From: JBEIVB01 sp040374085
Lineage (GTDB): Bacteria > Bacteroidota > Bacteroidia > UBA4408
Assembly (NCBI GenBank): GCA_040374085.1
Contig: JBEIVB010000005.1
Location: 1-62,677, forward strand
Direction: 5' to 3'
DNA: 62,677 nucleotides
A program made the position numbers and the translations under genes. Positions 43,894 to 53,360 of this stretch are shown one piece after another (position 1 is the first letter of the stretch; every line of letters begins with the position of its first letter). Under the pieces are notes generated by a model. That model ran no database searches. It saw only the letters and a list, made by a program, of their open reading frames with translations, and had not been told where the DNA came from.

Positions 43894-45087
43894 CTACTTT
43901 TTGGTGGTTTTTTCCATCAAGAGCTGGTGGTAAAGGCTACGGGTGTCTTCCACCAAACGGGTATAGTGGAACTGCTTTTCTACATATTGTTTGCCCTTTT
44001 CACCCATTTGTTTCCTTAAGGTAGGCGAATCTACTAAGGTTTTTAAGTGGCCCACCAAGGTTTTTAGGTCTCCCTTGTCCACCAGAAATCCTGTAACGTC
44101 CTCCAAAATCACGTGGTAAATGCCACCCACTTTTGTGCTCACCACCGGCAATCCGCCCGCTTGTGCCTCAATTAAACTAACCGGAGTGCCTTCGTTTAGG
44201 GAGGTAAGAACGGCAATGTCTATGCCCGCCACCACTTTATCTACCTCTGTGCTCCATGAGGTAAAGGTTACATCTCCCGGTTTGCTTTCGGTGGAAACAG
44301 ATAGGCCCAAATCGCGACAACGATTTTCTAATGTGGAACGAAGGTCACCGTCTCCCACAACCAAAAGACGAAAGGCTGTATGGGTTTCCATTTTTAGTTT
44401 CGCTATGGCCTCAAGAAGAAACTCGTGGTTCTTGATGGGAACCAATCTGCCTATGATTCCAATGGTCACCTCATGAGGTTGCAAACCCCATTTAGCCCGG
44501 TAATGTGCACGTTTTGTTTCCTGATTTTCGGAAAACTTCTTCAGATCGAAGCCCAAGGGAATTACAACGGCTTTTCGCTCCGAGGCGATTCGGTACACGT
44601 TGCACAACTCGTTTTTTTGCCCATCGCTGATGGCGATTATTCGCGTGCTGATAAGCGCCAAGAAACGCTCTATCCATTTGTATACCGAGGTTTTGAACGA
44701 GCCAAAGTAGGAGTGAAAGACATGACCATGAAACGTATGCACGATGATTGGAACGCCTTCCATCCACGCTGCCAATCTGCCCAGTGTTCCGGCCTTAGAA
44801 GCATGTGTGTGCACAATGTCGGGCTTATGCTCCCTTATGAGGCTCCGCAGCTTTCGAAAGGCATGCCAGTCGTCTTGCCAACGTATTGCCCTACGCATCT
44901 CGGGAATTAACTCTGCTTGGATATCCAGCCCCTCTAAAATATGGAGAGAACTTTCTTCTTCCTCGTCCTTCTCCCCACCAATCAATACGGTTTCAAATTC
45001 CGGAGAGAGATATTTGGTTAGGTAGGCCACGTTGTAGGTTGGACCACCCAGGTTGAAACGGTTTATGATTCTTAAGATTTTGGGCAT
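43894..45087 (-). CDS. Glycosyltransferase family 4
   Basis: The 397-residue protein is a GT-B glycosyltransferase. The N-terminal acceptor domain opens with LRIINRFNLGGPTYNVAYL, followed by VHTHASKAGTLGRLAAW and HTFHGHVFHSYF. The C-terminal donor domain has IGIIGRLVPIKNHEFLLEAI (about residue 208) and the conserved SLNEGTPVSLIEAQAGGLPVVST (about residue 290), with the E-x7-E pattern. No signal peptide is visible, so it works in the cytoplasm on lipid-linked intermediates. It follows asnB by six bases and is separated from wza by about 75 bases containing a promoter box. The sugar it adds is unknown. Confidence 0.9.
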   Translation of the reverse strand: MPKILRIINRFNLGGPTYNVAYLTKYLSPEFETVLIGGEKDEEEESSLHILEGLDIQAELIPEMRRAIRWQDDWHAFRKLRSLIREHKPDIVHTHASKAGTLGRLAAWMEGVPIIVHTFHGHVFHSYFGSFKTSVYKWIERFLALISTRIIAISDGQKNELCNVYRIASERKAVVIPLGFDLKKFSENQETKRAHYRAKWGLQPHEVTIGIIGRLVPIKNHEFLLEAIAKLKMETHTAFRLLVVGDGDLRSTLENRCRDLGLSVSTESKPGDVTFTSWSTEVDKVVAGIDIAVLTSLNEGTPVSLIEAQAGGLPVVSTKVGGIYHVILEDVTGFLVDKGDLKTLVGHLKTLVDSPTLRKQMGEKGKQYVEKQFHYTRLVEDTRSLYHQLLMEKTTKK

Positions 45088-45093
45088 AATGCT

Positions 45094-46974
45094 TCAGGCG
45101 TTGTGGTGGAACATCCACCAATGTTGGAAACAAAGCAGGGCCCATATTTTAGCAGGAGAATCGTCGGGATCTGAAGAACGCAGGCGCCGGATTTCCATGG
45201 CCACCGAATCAGGGTCAAACAGGCCTTGTTCCTGAATCCGATTTCTGCTCAGCCAGTCGTCTACCAAATGCGCCAAATCGGATCGTAGCCATTTTACAAG
45301 AGGAACTTCAAAGCCTTTTTTTCCACGGTTCAGAATTTCTTCGGGCAGGAGATCCTGAAAGGTATCCAGCAATAACAGCTTACCCTTTTTAGCATTCAAC
45401 TTTGTGCTGGAGGGCATGCGAAATGCCCAATCCACCACTCGGTAATCTAAAAACGGATTGCGCACCTCAAGCGAGTTTGCCATGCTCATGCGATCTACTT
45501 TAGGAAGCATATCGCCGGGCAACAACAGGCCAACATCGGTTTTCAATACGCGGTTCATGGGGTCTTTGCCTTGCTTCAGCTCCGCTAAGATGGATTGCTT
45601 TTGATGCATGTATTCGGGATGCATTCCCGACCATTTCAGCCGTTCTGCCACGCTTTTGTCGTTCATAAAGCCCGCCCAGGCCCAATAACGTTCATCTAAT
45701 GGAAGTTGAGCGCCTGCTTGGTACTTGTGCATTTTTCTGAGCAGGTTGCCAAGAGCAGAACCTCTTGATTTGGGGAGGAAACGTGCAAAGCCACCGGCCA
45801 AAAGAGCGGCTCGATCGCTCCAAGCAGGTTCCATAGAGCGCAGCAGAGCTCGGTGCTTGCGGTAACCACCAAATACCTCATCGGCACCATCACCGGATAA
45901 GGCAACCGTTACGTGCTGCTTGGTGAGCTTGCTCAAAATGAACATGTTCAAGGCAGACGAGTCTGCAAAGGGCTCGTCTAAGTACTCCCAAACCCCATAA
46001 ACATGGTCGAATAAATCCTGATTGGAGAGTCGAAAGACGGTGTGATGCGTGCCGTTTTTTTTCGCCACCAGCTCTGCAAACCGCGTTTCATCGTAGAAGG
46101 GCTCATCCCGAAATCCAACGGAAAAGGTGTTGAGCTGTCGGGTGTGTCGGGCGGCAAGGGCAGTCACAATGCTGCTGTCTATTCCACCACTCAAAAAGCA
46201 ACCCAAGGGTACATCCGAAATCATTCGAAGTTGCACGGCATCGTCGAGAAGGTTGCGGAGTTCCTGGTGCAGCTGTTTGGGAGAAGAAACGACACCGGTT
46301 TCAGAGGGAAGGCTATAGTACGATGTTTCTTCGTATTGTTCGGCAGAGAGCGTGATAAAATGCCCGGGCTTTAATTTTCGCACGGATTGGTATATCGACC
46401 GGGGTTCGGGTATGTAGTGCAGGTGAAAGTACAACCCGAGTGCTGCCTGGTCTATTTCTTTGGCGCAGCCCAATGCACGAAGAACTTTTAGCTCGGAGCC
46501 AAAAAGCAATTGCTGATTGTGCCACTCATAATACAATGGTTTTACTCCGAAGCGATCGCGCGCCAACAGAAGTTTGTGTTCCTGCGCATCATAAAAGGCA
46601 AGCGCAAAAAAGCCATTGATGAGGGATAGAGCAGAGGGGCCCTGCTCGATCAACAAGTGAAGAAGCACCTCCGTGTCGGATTGAGAGCAAAAGGATACTC
46701 CGGATTTTTCCAGTCTGTTTTTGTGGGGCTGGAAATTGAAGAACTCCCCGTTGAAGACCAGAGCATATCTGCCGGATGGATCCACAAAAGGTTGATTGCC
46801 GGCATCCGAAGTGTCTAAAATAGACAACCTCCGATGACCCAAGGCAACGTGCTCCGATTGCCAAATTCCTTCGGCATCCGGCCCCCGCATAGACATTCGA
46901 CCCAAGGCCTTCTGCAAAAGGTGAACATCGGGCTCTTTGCCGCTGAAGTTTAAAGTTCCTGCTATTCCACACAT
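45094..46974 (-). CDS. asnB: Asparagine synthase (glutamine-hydrolysing)
   Basis: The 626-residue protein is a complete AsnB-type amidotransferase. The N-terminal glutaminase begins MCGIAGTLNF with the Cys2 nucleophile; the R-G-P-D and GHRRLSILD blocks follow. The synthetase half carries the PPi loop LSGGIDSS (about residue 259), LSGDGADEVFGGYRKH, and LLPGDMLPKVDRMSMANSLEVRNPFLD. Such AsnB paralogues inside polysaccharide loci may amidate uronic acids instead of making free asparagine; I cannot decide between these. The window's left edge holds the tail of a second paralogue. It precedes a glycosyltransferase by six bases. Upstream is a gene-free stretch of ~680 bases. Confidence 0.95.
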   Translation of the reverse strand: MCGIAGTLNFSGKEPDVHLLQKALGRMSMRGPDAEGIWQSEHVALGHRRLSILDTSDAGNQPFVDPSGRYALVFNGEFFNFQPHKNRLEKSGVSFCSQSDTEVLLHLLIEQGPSALSLINGFFALAFYDAQEHKLLLARDRFGVKPLYYEWHNQQLLFGSELKVLRALGCAKEIDQAALGLYFHLHYIPEPRSIYQSVRKLKPGHFITLSAEQYEETSYYSLPSETGVVSSPKQLHQELRNLLDDAVQLRMISDVPLGCFLSGGIDSSIVTALAARHTRQLNTFSVGFRDEPFYDETRFAELVAKKNGTHHTVFRLSNQDLFDHVYGVWEYLDEPFADSSALNMFILSKLTKQHVTVALSGDGADEVFGGYRKHRALLRSMEPAWSDRAALLAGGFARFLPKSRGSALGNLLRKMHKYQAGAQLPLDERYWAWAGFMNDKSVAERLKWSGMHPEYMHQKQSILAELKQGKDPMNRVLKTDVGLLLPGDMLPKVDRMSMANSLEVRNPFLDYRVVDWAFRMPSSTKLNAKKGKLLLLDTFQDLLPEEILNRGKKGFEVPLVKWLRSDLAHLVDDWLSRNRIQEQGLFDPDSVAMEIRRLRSSDPDDSPAKIWALLCFQHWWMFHHNA

Positions 46975-47658
46975 GGCTTCAAGGGCGAAAGGTATAACGA
47001 AGAAACAAATATGAAAACCGCCTGCATGCTCAATTTGCGCTAAATGGGAATCTTATCTGATGTTTTCTTAAACGGCATAAGGAAAAGCGGCTGTTCTCAA
47101 ATCAAAAACAGACATGGAGCGCAAACGCGTTGGAGCAAAGGAGAAATCTCTAAGGAGTCAATAAACAGCCCTATTGCCCGGTTCATTTTCCCGGGTGACT
47201 GCCCGATGTACTTCTTTTTTTGGACACGTGTACGGCTCATAGCCTCATCGTTCATCGAAGTCAGACGGTGCATAATTTTGATGTTCTTTTTTGAGATGCA
47301 CATTTCTTGAAGGTGCGCTGAGGGTGAAGTCCAATTTGAAAACTGGAGCTTAGCCCTAATCTTAGAACTCGTGCAGACATGGGGTTGGCGCGTTACCATG
47401 CGTATGCTCAAGCGTAAACCGTTTGGGGCTATGCACGCAACAGGATAGCCATCTGAGGTTCGCTCCTGCCGCTGTGGCACACAACTATGCCATCAGAGGC
47501 ATGGTGCGAAACACAGAAGTACTCAGAGGAAATGGTCGCAAACGATTGGGTTGGGTTTATAACCGAAACTGCCTTACTGTCTGATTTTCCGAATGTTGGA
47601 AACACAAGGGTTTTGGGTTGGTGAAAAGACGGCATGAAAAGGGTACGGGAAAATAAGT
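46975..47658. other. Gene-free interval between asnB and a glycosyltransferase
   Basis: About 680 bases have only short frames with no recognisable family. A near-match to the -7 box (TAccTTTC on the minus strand, at 46993-46986) lies 12 bases upstream of asnB. The composition is similar to the flanks. No tRNA, terminator or repeat stood out. It may hold a regulatory leader or a decayed gene, but I cannot support either. Confidence 0.4.
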
Positions 47659-48897
47659 TCAGCAAGGCTGGGCACTGTGGTAAACATTCGAAATTTTATG
47701 GATGATGTGTTTGGGCGAATAGGAGGCTTCGGCTCCGGCTGAGATGGCTCCGCGATCCAGAGCGGGTTCAGACGCAATGCGTTCCAAAAGGCTACAAAAA
47801 TCGGGTGCGTTCGGTTCGGTCAACCACCCATTTTGTCCTTGACGAATCATTTCCGGTAAACCGCCCAATTGAAACGCCAGCACCGGGGTGCCGCATCGGT
47901 GGGCTTCGCTTACAACGTTTGGTAAATTATCGGCAAAAGAGGGGAAGAGCACCACATCGCAGGCAGAATAAACCATGGCCATCAACCGCTCATCGCGTAT
48001 GCTGCCTAAGCTGAGATAGGGTGCGTTTCCATCGCTCTTTCCCAAACCAACCAGGCGTATGGTTGGATGGTTGGCGAAGTGTTTTGCCGCCTCTTGAATG
48101 ATGGCGCCCCCTTTGCGTGGGTTTGACAGATCGAGGGACACAAACAAGGCCAGGAATTGGTTTTGAGGTAGGCCCAACACCGATCGGCACTCGGCTCGAT
48201 TCATAGGCCGAAACACTTCGTCGCCAAGTGGGTTGGGCACGGTGTGGTGCGGGTATTTCCCAAACAGGCTGCTGCGCTCAGATGCCTGCCTAATCCAATT
48301 GGATGGGGTGATGATGTGAAGGTTTTTAATTGCACTCAGACTCGCTTTTTTGATGGCCAAAAAAGGAGCGGCGTCTGCCGGATTGGCCAGCTGTGGGCAA
48401 TGAGCGCAATCGTTTTCAAACCCATGGCAATCGAGGGCGTAGTGGCAGCCGCCTGTAAACGGCGCTTGGTCGTGGAGGGTCCACACCACACGCTTGCCGC
48501 GCAGGGCATGGAAGAAGCTCGGATGGTGAACCAATCCCGAAACCCAATGAAGGTGAACCACATCCGCCTGCTGAAACAAAGCGGAGTTCTCGGGCCGGTG
48601 GGCAGAAAAAGGGGTGCTGAAGAGCTCGTAACCCGGAGGTTTGTTCCTAAGGTGCTGCAGACGCTGGTGCGGAGCCCTAAGGGGCAAGCCAAGTGCTTGA
48701 CCCGCTTCAAAGAACCTGCCGGTGTAGCGTGCAATACCGGTTGGAGGTGCATAAAAGGGTTGTCCGTTTGGGGTGCGGTTTGGGTTTAGATGCAACAACC
48801 CCGCTGTTATACCCGATGCCTGCTGGGCCTCGCACAAACGCCTCGCGGCAATGCCGGCTCCTCCGGTATCAAAGGTGCAAAGGTGCAGAACGTTCAT
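47659..48897 (-). CDS. Glycosyltransferase, WcaC-like GT4
   Basis: The 412-residue protein is a GT-B glycosyltransferase of the type found in colanic-acid-like clusters. Near the N-terminus it has LCTFDTGGAGIAARRLCEA. A characteristic stretch then follows (VVWTLHDQAPFTGGCHYALDC), with a Cys-rich segment containing CAHCPQL that may bind metal. The C-terminal domain has ALFVSLDLSNPRKGG and VLFPSFADNLPNVVSEAHRCGTPVLAF (about residue 335). It is alone between a gene-free region and the AsmA gene. It probably adds one residue of the exported polysaccharide. Confidence 0.88.
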   Translation of the reverse strand: MNVLHLCTFDTGGAGIAARRLCEAQQASGITAGLLHLNPNRTPNGQPFYAPPTGIARYTGRFFEAGQALGLPLRAPHQRLQHLRNKPPGYELFSTPFSAHRPENSALFQQADVVHLHWVSGLVHHPSFFHALRGKRVVWTLHDQAPFTGGCHYALDCHGFENDCAHCPQLANPADAAPFLAIKKASLSAIKNLHIITPSNWIRQASERSSLFGKYPHHTVPNPLGDEVFRPMNRAECRSVLGLPQNQFLALFVSLDLSNPRKGGAIIQEAAKHFANHPTIRLVGLGKSDGNAPYLSLGSIRDERLMAMVYSACDVVLFPSFADNLPNVVSEAHRCGTPVLAFQLGGLPEMIRQGQNGWLTEPNAPDFCSLLERIASEPALDRGAISAGAEASYSPKHIIHKISNVYHSAQPC

Positions 48898-49109
48898 GGC
48901 AAGGATTGGTTTCGCAGGAATGGGGCACCTTCATCAAACAGACGTTATCCGTTTTCGATCTTGAATGTGGGAGTGCACGCGCTAAAATGTTGTCGGAAAT
49001 TGGCCTGCAATGCAGGGAGAGAAAAAAGATACGCAACGACATGCTGCTTTTGGGTACGCATCCAAATAACGTCAAATATACCCATGCTTCCAAACTCGGA
49101 ATGCTTGGG

Positions 49110-51782
49110 TTATTTCCCAAACAACCCTTTGAGTTTGTTTTCTGCCTCTTTTTTGAGCTTTTCTTCAGCCGCTTTTTTCGCTTTCTCTGCTTCTGCTTTA
49201 GCCTTTGCCTCCGCTGTTTTACGGGCTTTGTCTGCTTCGGTTTTCAAACGCTCGGTTTCTTGTTTCGCTTTTGCCTCAAGCAAGGCTTTTTGCTGTTCCA
49301 CCTCAGCTTTTGCCTTAGCTTCCAATGCGGCTTTCTCGCGCTCCAAGGCCTCTCGAGCCTGCTTCTCAACCTGATCTTTTAATCCTTTGGCGGCTTCCGC
49401 CAAACCCAACTCCAACTTGGGATTGCTCACGGTGCCTTTGATGTTGGCCGACAGGTTTACCCGGTCGCCCAGACGCACATTTCCGCCCATGGAATTGGCC
49501 TTGGCCGAGAGGCCCTGCACAAACGAGTTGCCCGCATTCCCCAACCGATCCATCGGAACGGCAGTGCGCAAACGGTAGTCGATGCGCTGATCAAAGTACT
49601 GGGTGCCTTCCAAGGTAACGGGCACGCCCGCAACGGGAAACGTAAAAGGAGAAACCAATATTTTTCCGTCGCTGAACGCAAAAGAAAGGTTTATGTTTTG
49701 CAAAGAAAGCCTCTTGTACTGCGGTGTTTGAAGGGCATCGGCCACCTGATTCAGCATGGGGAAGTTGCTGAGCACCACGTCATGGGTCTTTACGTTACCC
49801 GAGCCGGAAAGGGTGCTCAGGTTGGGCTGCATGGTGGGCAGCAATCGGCAAGAAAAGGCCATTTGAACGGAGGCAGAACCATCGACCTGCTTCAATATTG
49901 GGGTTAGTTTTTGAAGGGTGCCAAAGGTGTTGAATAAGGCGGGGATGCTGGCCCTGCCAAATTTCAGGCTCATAGAGGCAAAGGGCTTGGCAGGTTCTAT
50001 GGTATGGTAGATGCCGCCTACATTTAGTGTACCCCCAAGGGTTTGGGCCGAAAGGGTTTGCACGTCTATTTTGCCCGGAGCAACCAGAACCCGGCCTTCT
50101 ACATTCCGCATATCGAGGTTGCTGTACAACAAATGACCTATTTTTCCTTGCAGATCCAGTTCCAGGTTGGTAGGCACCTGAGGCGGAGCAGTGGCCGCGG
50201 CAGCGGTGTCGCTGGCAGGTGGCGTGATGCCCAAGAGCTCGTTGGCATCCAAGGTGCTCGATTGAAGGCTCAGTGTGCCCTGAAGTTTTTGGTTGCCCCA
50301 CATGTATCCCGGCAGGTTGTCTAAGGTGCCTTTCAGGTTTAGGTCGCTCTTGCCAACGGTCATGGCCATTTCCGAAAGGTTTATGTGTTCCGGACTGAAG
50401 GCCAGTGTAGCTTTTTCAATAGAAACGGGCTTGGATAAGGTGGCAGATTGATAACGCAACCCCGTTATGCTCAACAAACCTTTGGCTCCAATGCGGCTGT
50501 AGGCTTTGGAGGTAACCCACGACTGACGTAGGTTTAAGCCCACATCGGCAAGAAAGATGCCCGATAGTTTTTGGTCGTTTTCCAAGGGTACGCAACGGTG
50601 CAGGTTGCCCAAATCAATTTTGCCCTTGGCTTCCAGCACAACGGCCGGGTCGGATACGGGTTGGGTGAGGTTCATACGGGCATCCAAGAGGTTGCCGCCC
50701 AAGTTGGCATGAAAGCGACTGAGGTCCACCACCGTTTGGTCGGGCACGCCGGTGGGGTTGTGCACCCGAAGATTTACCTGCAAATCGGTTACGGCAAGGG
50801 GTAATTTCGGGTACTGAAAACGGCCGTTTTCTATGCTCAGCATCAAACCAAAGGCAGGAATGGTATTGGCGCTGTAAACGCCTTTTACAAAGGCATTGGC
50901 CGCCACGTTGCCCGATGCTTTCACGTCGGCAAAGGATTGGGTGTAGCAACCGGGTACCAAGGATAATATACTTTTAATATCTGCTTTCTTAAAGCGAAAG
51001 GTTAAGTCTACGATGGCATCGGTTTTCGGACGTGCAAACATACCTTCCATGCTCAGCTCTAGGTCGTTGATGAGAAGGGTGTTGTCGTTGAAACGAAAGC
51101 GAAATCCGGGCAGGTTGGCTTGTAGGGTAGCCTCCAAGCGAGTCTTGGCTTTGCGCAGGTAGCCAATGCCTCCATAGGAGAGCGACCAGGCATCTGCCTC
51201 TGTTAGGGTTTTCATGGTGAGGTCGTCTTGGCTAAAATCTCCTGCCAGTGTATGATTCAACCCCATCATCTCGGTCTGGAAGCCCATTTGCTTATCCTGA
51301 TAAAATAGGTAAGAATCGGTTAAGCTGAATTCAGACAGCTTCAGTTGGAAGGCGGTTTTTTCGGCTGTCTTGCTGTCTTCCTCTTTGGTCTTGGATATGT
51401 CCCAATTGGCTTTTCCGGTTGCGTTTACCAGTGCGCGAATGCGCGCGCCCTCTAACCGTATGCGTTTGATGTGGTAGGGCCCGCCCCGCAATACGCTCAT
51501 AAGGTTTAGGTTCACCGATATGCGTTTGGTATGAAGAAGAGTGTCTCCCTTGAAGTCGTCTTTGCCCACCACCGAAAGCTGATGTAAGGACAGCCCTACG
51601 TATGGAAAGGTGCGCAGAAAACTGAGGTCGAATTCTGCAAAGTCAACCTGTGCGTTTAGGTTTTGGTTGATGGTCTCTTTGGCCTTCAACAGGAGCTTGT
51701 CTTTGAACAAGAAAGGCAGCACTGCAGCGCTAAGAAGGAGCAGGGCAAGGGCAAGGCCAAGGAATTTTAGGGCGCGTTTCAT
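49110..51782 (-). CDS. AsmA-like envelope protein with C-terminal coiled coil
   Basis: The 890-residue protein has an N-terminal membrane helix (FLGLALALLLLSAAVLPFLF) followed by an AsmA-type N-domain (VDFAEFDLSFLRTFPYVGLSL, about residues 47-67). A long beta-rich repeat region and an AsmA C-terminal domain (about residues 610-800) come next. AsmA/TamB-like proteins bridge the periplasm and are thought to move phospholipids between membranes. The last ~85 residues form a Lys/Ala/Glu-rich coiled coil with repeated KAKAEAE and EAKAK motifs, ending LKGLFGK. This tail is unusual for the family. A perfect -7 promoter box lies 20 bases upstream of the start, so it is transcribed independently. Confidence 0.88.
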   Translation of the reverse strand: MKRALKFLGLALALLLLSAAVLPFLFKDKLLLKAKETINQNLNAQVDFAEFDLSFLRTFPYVGLSLHQLSVVGKDDFKGDTLLHTKRISVNLNLMSVLRGGPYHIKRIRLEGARIRALVNATGKANWDISKTKEEDSKTAEKTAFQLKLSEFSLTDSYLFYQDKQMGFQTEMMGLNHTLAGDFSQDDLTMKTLTEADAWSLSYGGIGYLRKAKTRLEATLQANLPGFRFRFNDNTLLINDLELSMEGMFARPKTDAIVDLTFRFKKADIKSILSLVPGCYTQSFADVKASGNVAANAFVKGVYSANTIPAFGLMLSIENGRFQYPKLPLAVTDLQVNLRVHNPTGVPDQTVVDLSRFHANLGGNLLDARMNLTQPVSDPAVVLEAKGKIDLGNLHRCVPLENDQKLSGIFLADVGLNLRQSWVTSKAYSRIGAKGLLSITGLRYQSATLSKPVSIEKATLAFSPEHINLSEMAMTVGKSDLNLKGTLDNLPGYMWGNQKLQGTLSLQSSTLDANELLGITPPASDTAAAATAPPQVPTNLELDLQGKIGHLLYSNLDMRNVEGRVLVAPGKIDVQTLSAQTLGGTLNVGGIYHTIEPAKPFASMSLKFGRASIPALFNTFGTLQKLTPILKQVDGSASVQMAFSCRLLPTMQPNLSTLSGSGNVKTHDVVLSNFPMLNQVADALQTPQYKRLSLQNINLSFAFSDGKILVSPFTFPVAGVPVTLEGTQYFDQRIDYRLRTAVPMDRLGNAGNSFVQGLSAKANSMGGNVRLGDRVNLSANIKGTVSNPKLELGLAEAAKGLKDQVEKQAREALEREKAALEAKAKAEVEQQKALLEAKAKQETERLKTEADKARKTAEAKAKAEAEKAKKAAEEKLKKEAENKLKGLFGK

Positions 51783-51802
51783 GGGAACTAAGTTGATCTC
51801 AA

Positions 51803-51810
51803 CAAAGGTA
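51803..51810 (-). promoter_or_regulatory. Bacteroidetes -7 box upstream of the AsmA-like gene
   Basis: On the minus strand TAccTTTG is a perfect TAnnTTTG, ending 20 bases before ATG 51782. No good -33 TTTG is seen. Confidence 0.45.
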
Positions 51811-51859
51811 AGGGTTGTGTGTGCCCAATTCCCGGGTTCCGCTTGGGCAACTTATGAAT

Positions 51860-53278
51860 TTATTTTCCCCGGCCCTGCACCACAATAATTACCGTGTAGA
51901 TGAGGATTTTAAGATCCACCAGCAGCGACATGTTCTCCAAGTAGAGGAGGTCGTAGGTAAGACGCTCAATCATCTCATCTACGTTTTCTGCATAACCGTA
52001 TTTCACTTGTCCCCAGCTGGTGATGCCGGGCTTTACTTTGTGCAGAAGCTTGTAGTGCGGGGCTTTGCGACAGATTTGGTCGATGAAGTACTGCCGTTCG
52101 GGCCTTGGGCCTACCAGCGCCATGTCTCCAATAAGAACGTTGTAAAATTGAGGCAACTCATCGAGACGTACTTTTCGCATGAACCGGCCGAAGGAGGTGA
52201 TGCGCGGATCTTCTTTGCTGGATAATGCGGGACCATTCAGCTCTGCATTGGCCACCATAGACCGAAACTTATACATGCGAAACGGCTTTCCGTGCAGCCC
52301 GATGCGTTCGTGGAAATAGAAGATGGGGCCTTGGCTTCCGGTTCTAACCAACAGTGCGGTAATGAGGTAAACGGGACTGAGCAAGATGAGGGCCAATATG
52401 GAAACCAGCACATCGAGGCTGCGTTTGGCGATGCGCTCCCAGGGCTCCAGAGAGGCGTGGGTTAGCTCGATGAGGGGCGCACCAAAAATGGCGGTCATGC
52501 GCACGCTGCCGGCCAAGATGTCGTATTCATCGGGTATGAGTTTCACTACTACCGGCGTTGCCTCCAGCTCGTCGAGGATGCGCTTGAGGTAGGCATGCTC
52601 CCAAGATTCAATGGCGATGATGACTTCCTCAATGCCTTTCTCTTGAATGACGTTCTTTAAATCACTCAATTCCCCCAGATGGGGCAGGTGGTGCTTCAGA
52701 AGATGGCCGGTTCCGTTCTTGTTTTCGATGTGCAAAAAACCCACAAAACGCGTTCCCGTTCCCAGAGGCATGGATTCCATTTCCTGGAAAAGCCTCATGG
52801 CGTTTTGGTTGGAACCAATCAGCAAGGTGGGAAAGCCAATGATGCGCTTGTGCACCCTCCTTACCACATAGGTTGCCAGAATGAGGCGGGGAGGATAACT
52901 TACCAGGAATTGGACTGCGTATAGAGCGGCTAAACTTTTATAATATGTTTTGTATGAGGCAATCTGATCGTCGAGCAGAAGCAAGAAGAAAAGGATGATG
53001 CTGCCTACCAGAATCACCCATAAGGTTTTCAGAAGCTCCTTTAAGCGCGAACGCCTGAGCACCTGATGGTAAAAACCGAACAGGGCGTAGAGTATGATCC
53101 AAAATATGGGCACCAAGGTTAGGCCCAAACGAAACTGGGGGTCGAGCCAAAGGTCGCGGGCATTGAGGTCGAAAAAACCTTCAATGGATGTTTTCCGAAA
53201 CCACACAAACAAGGTCCACGCCACGATTCCGCTCAGGTAATCGGAGATGATGTGGAGGATTCGGATGCGTTGCTGCAT
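51860..53278 (-). CDS. Polyprenyl-phosphate glycosyl-1-phosphate transferase (WcaJ/WbaP-like)
   Basis: The 472-residue protein starts exopolysaccharide synthesis by adding a hexose-1-phosphate (often glucose) to undecaprenyl phosphate. It has four N-terminal membrane helices, a CoA-binding-like cytosolic domain (about residues 145-275), a fifth hydrophobic re-entrant segment (LDVLVSILALILLSPVYLI) and the catalytic bacterial sugar transferase domain. The latter shows PIFYFHERIGLHGKPFRMYKFRSM, RKVRLDELPQFYNVLIGDMALVGPRPE and KPGITSWGQVKYGY. The window thus encodes two initiating enzymes of different folds, this one and the WecA-like protein at 39015. It has a promoter box of its own. Confidence 0.95.
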   Translation of the reverse strand: MQQRIRILHIISDYLSGIVAWTLFVWFRKTSIEGFFDLNARDLWLDPQFRLGLTLVPIFWIILYALFGFYHQVLRRSRLKELLKTLWVILVGSIILFFLLLLDDQIASYKTYYKSLAALYAVQFLVSYPPRLILATYVVRRVHKRIIGFPTLLIGSNQNAMRLFQEMESMPLGTGTRFVGFLHIENKNGTGHLLKHHLPHLGELSDLKNVIQEKGIEEVIIAIESWEHAYLKRILDELEATPVVVKLIPDEYDILAGSVRMTAIFGAPLIELTHASLEPWERIAKRSLDVLVSILALILLSPVYLITALLVRTGSQGPIFYFHERIGLHGKPFRMYKFRSMVANAELNGPALSSKEDPRITSFGRFMRKVRLDELPQFYNVLIGDMALVGPRPERQYFIDQICRKAPHYKLLHKVKPGITSWGQVKYGYAENVDEMIERLTYDLLYLENMSLLVDLKILIYTVIIVVQGRGK

Positions 53279-53307
53279 GAAGAGCGCGAAAAAAGAAAAA
53301 ACGCGGG

Positions 53308-53315
53308 CAAAGTTA
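53308..53315 (-). promoter_or_regulatory. Bacteroidetes -7 box upstream of the WcaJ-like gene
   Basis: On the minus strand TAacTTTG is a perfect TAnnTTTG, ending 29 bases before ATG 53278. The -33 element is not clear. Confidence 0.45.
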
Positions 53316-53360
53316 GATTATTGCACGCATCTCCTCAGCATGGCTGCATGATGCGCAGAG

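Noticed and set aside
46042..46374. 110-codon plus-strand frame opposite asnB
   Set aside because: Antisense to the conserved synthetase domain, no start context or domain.
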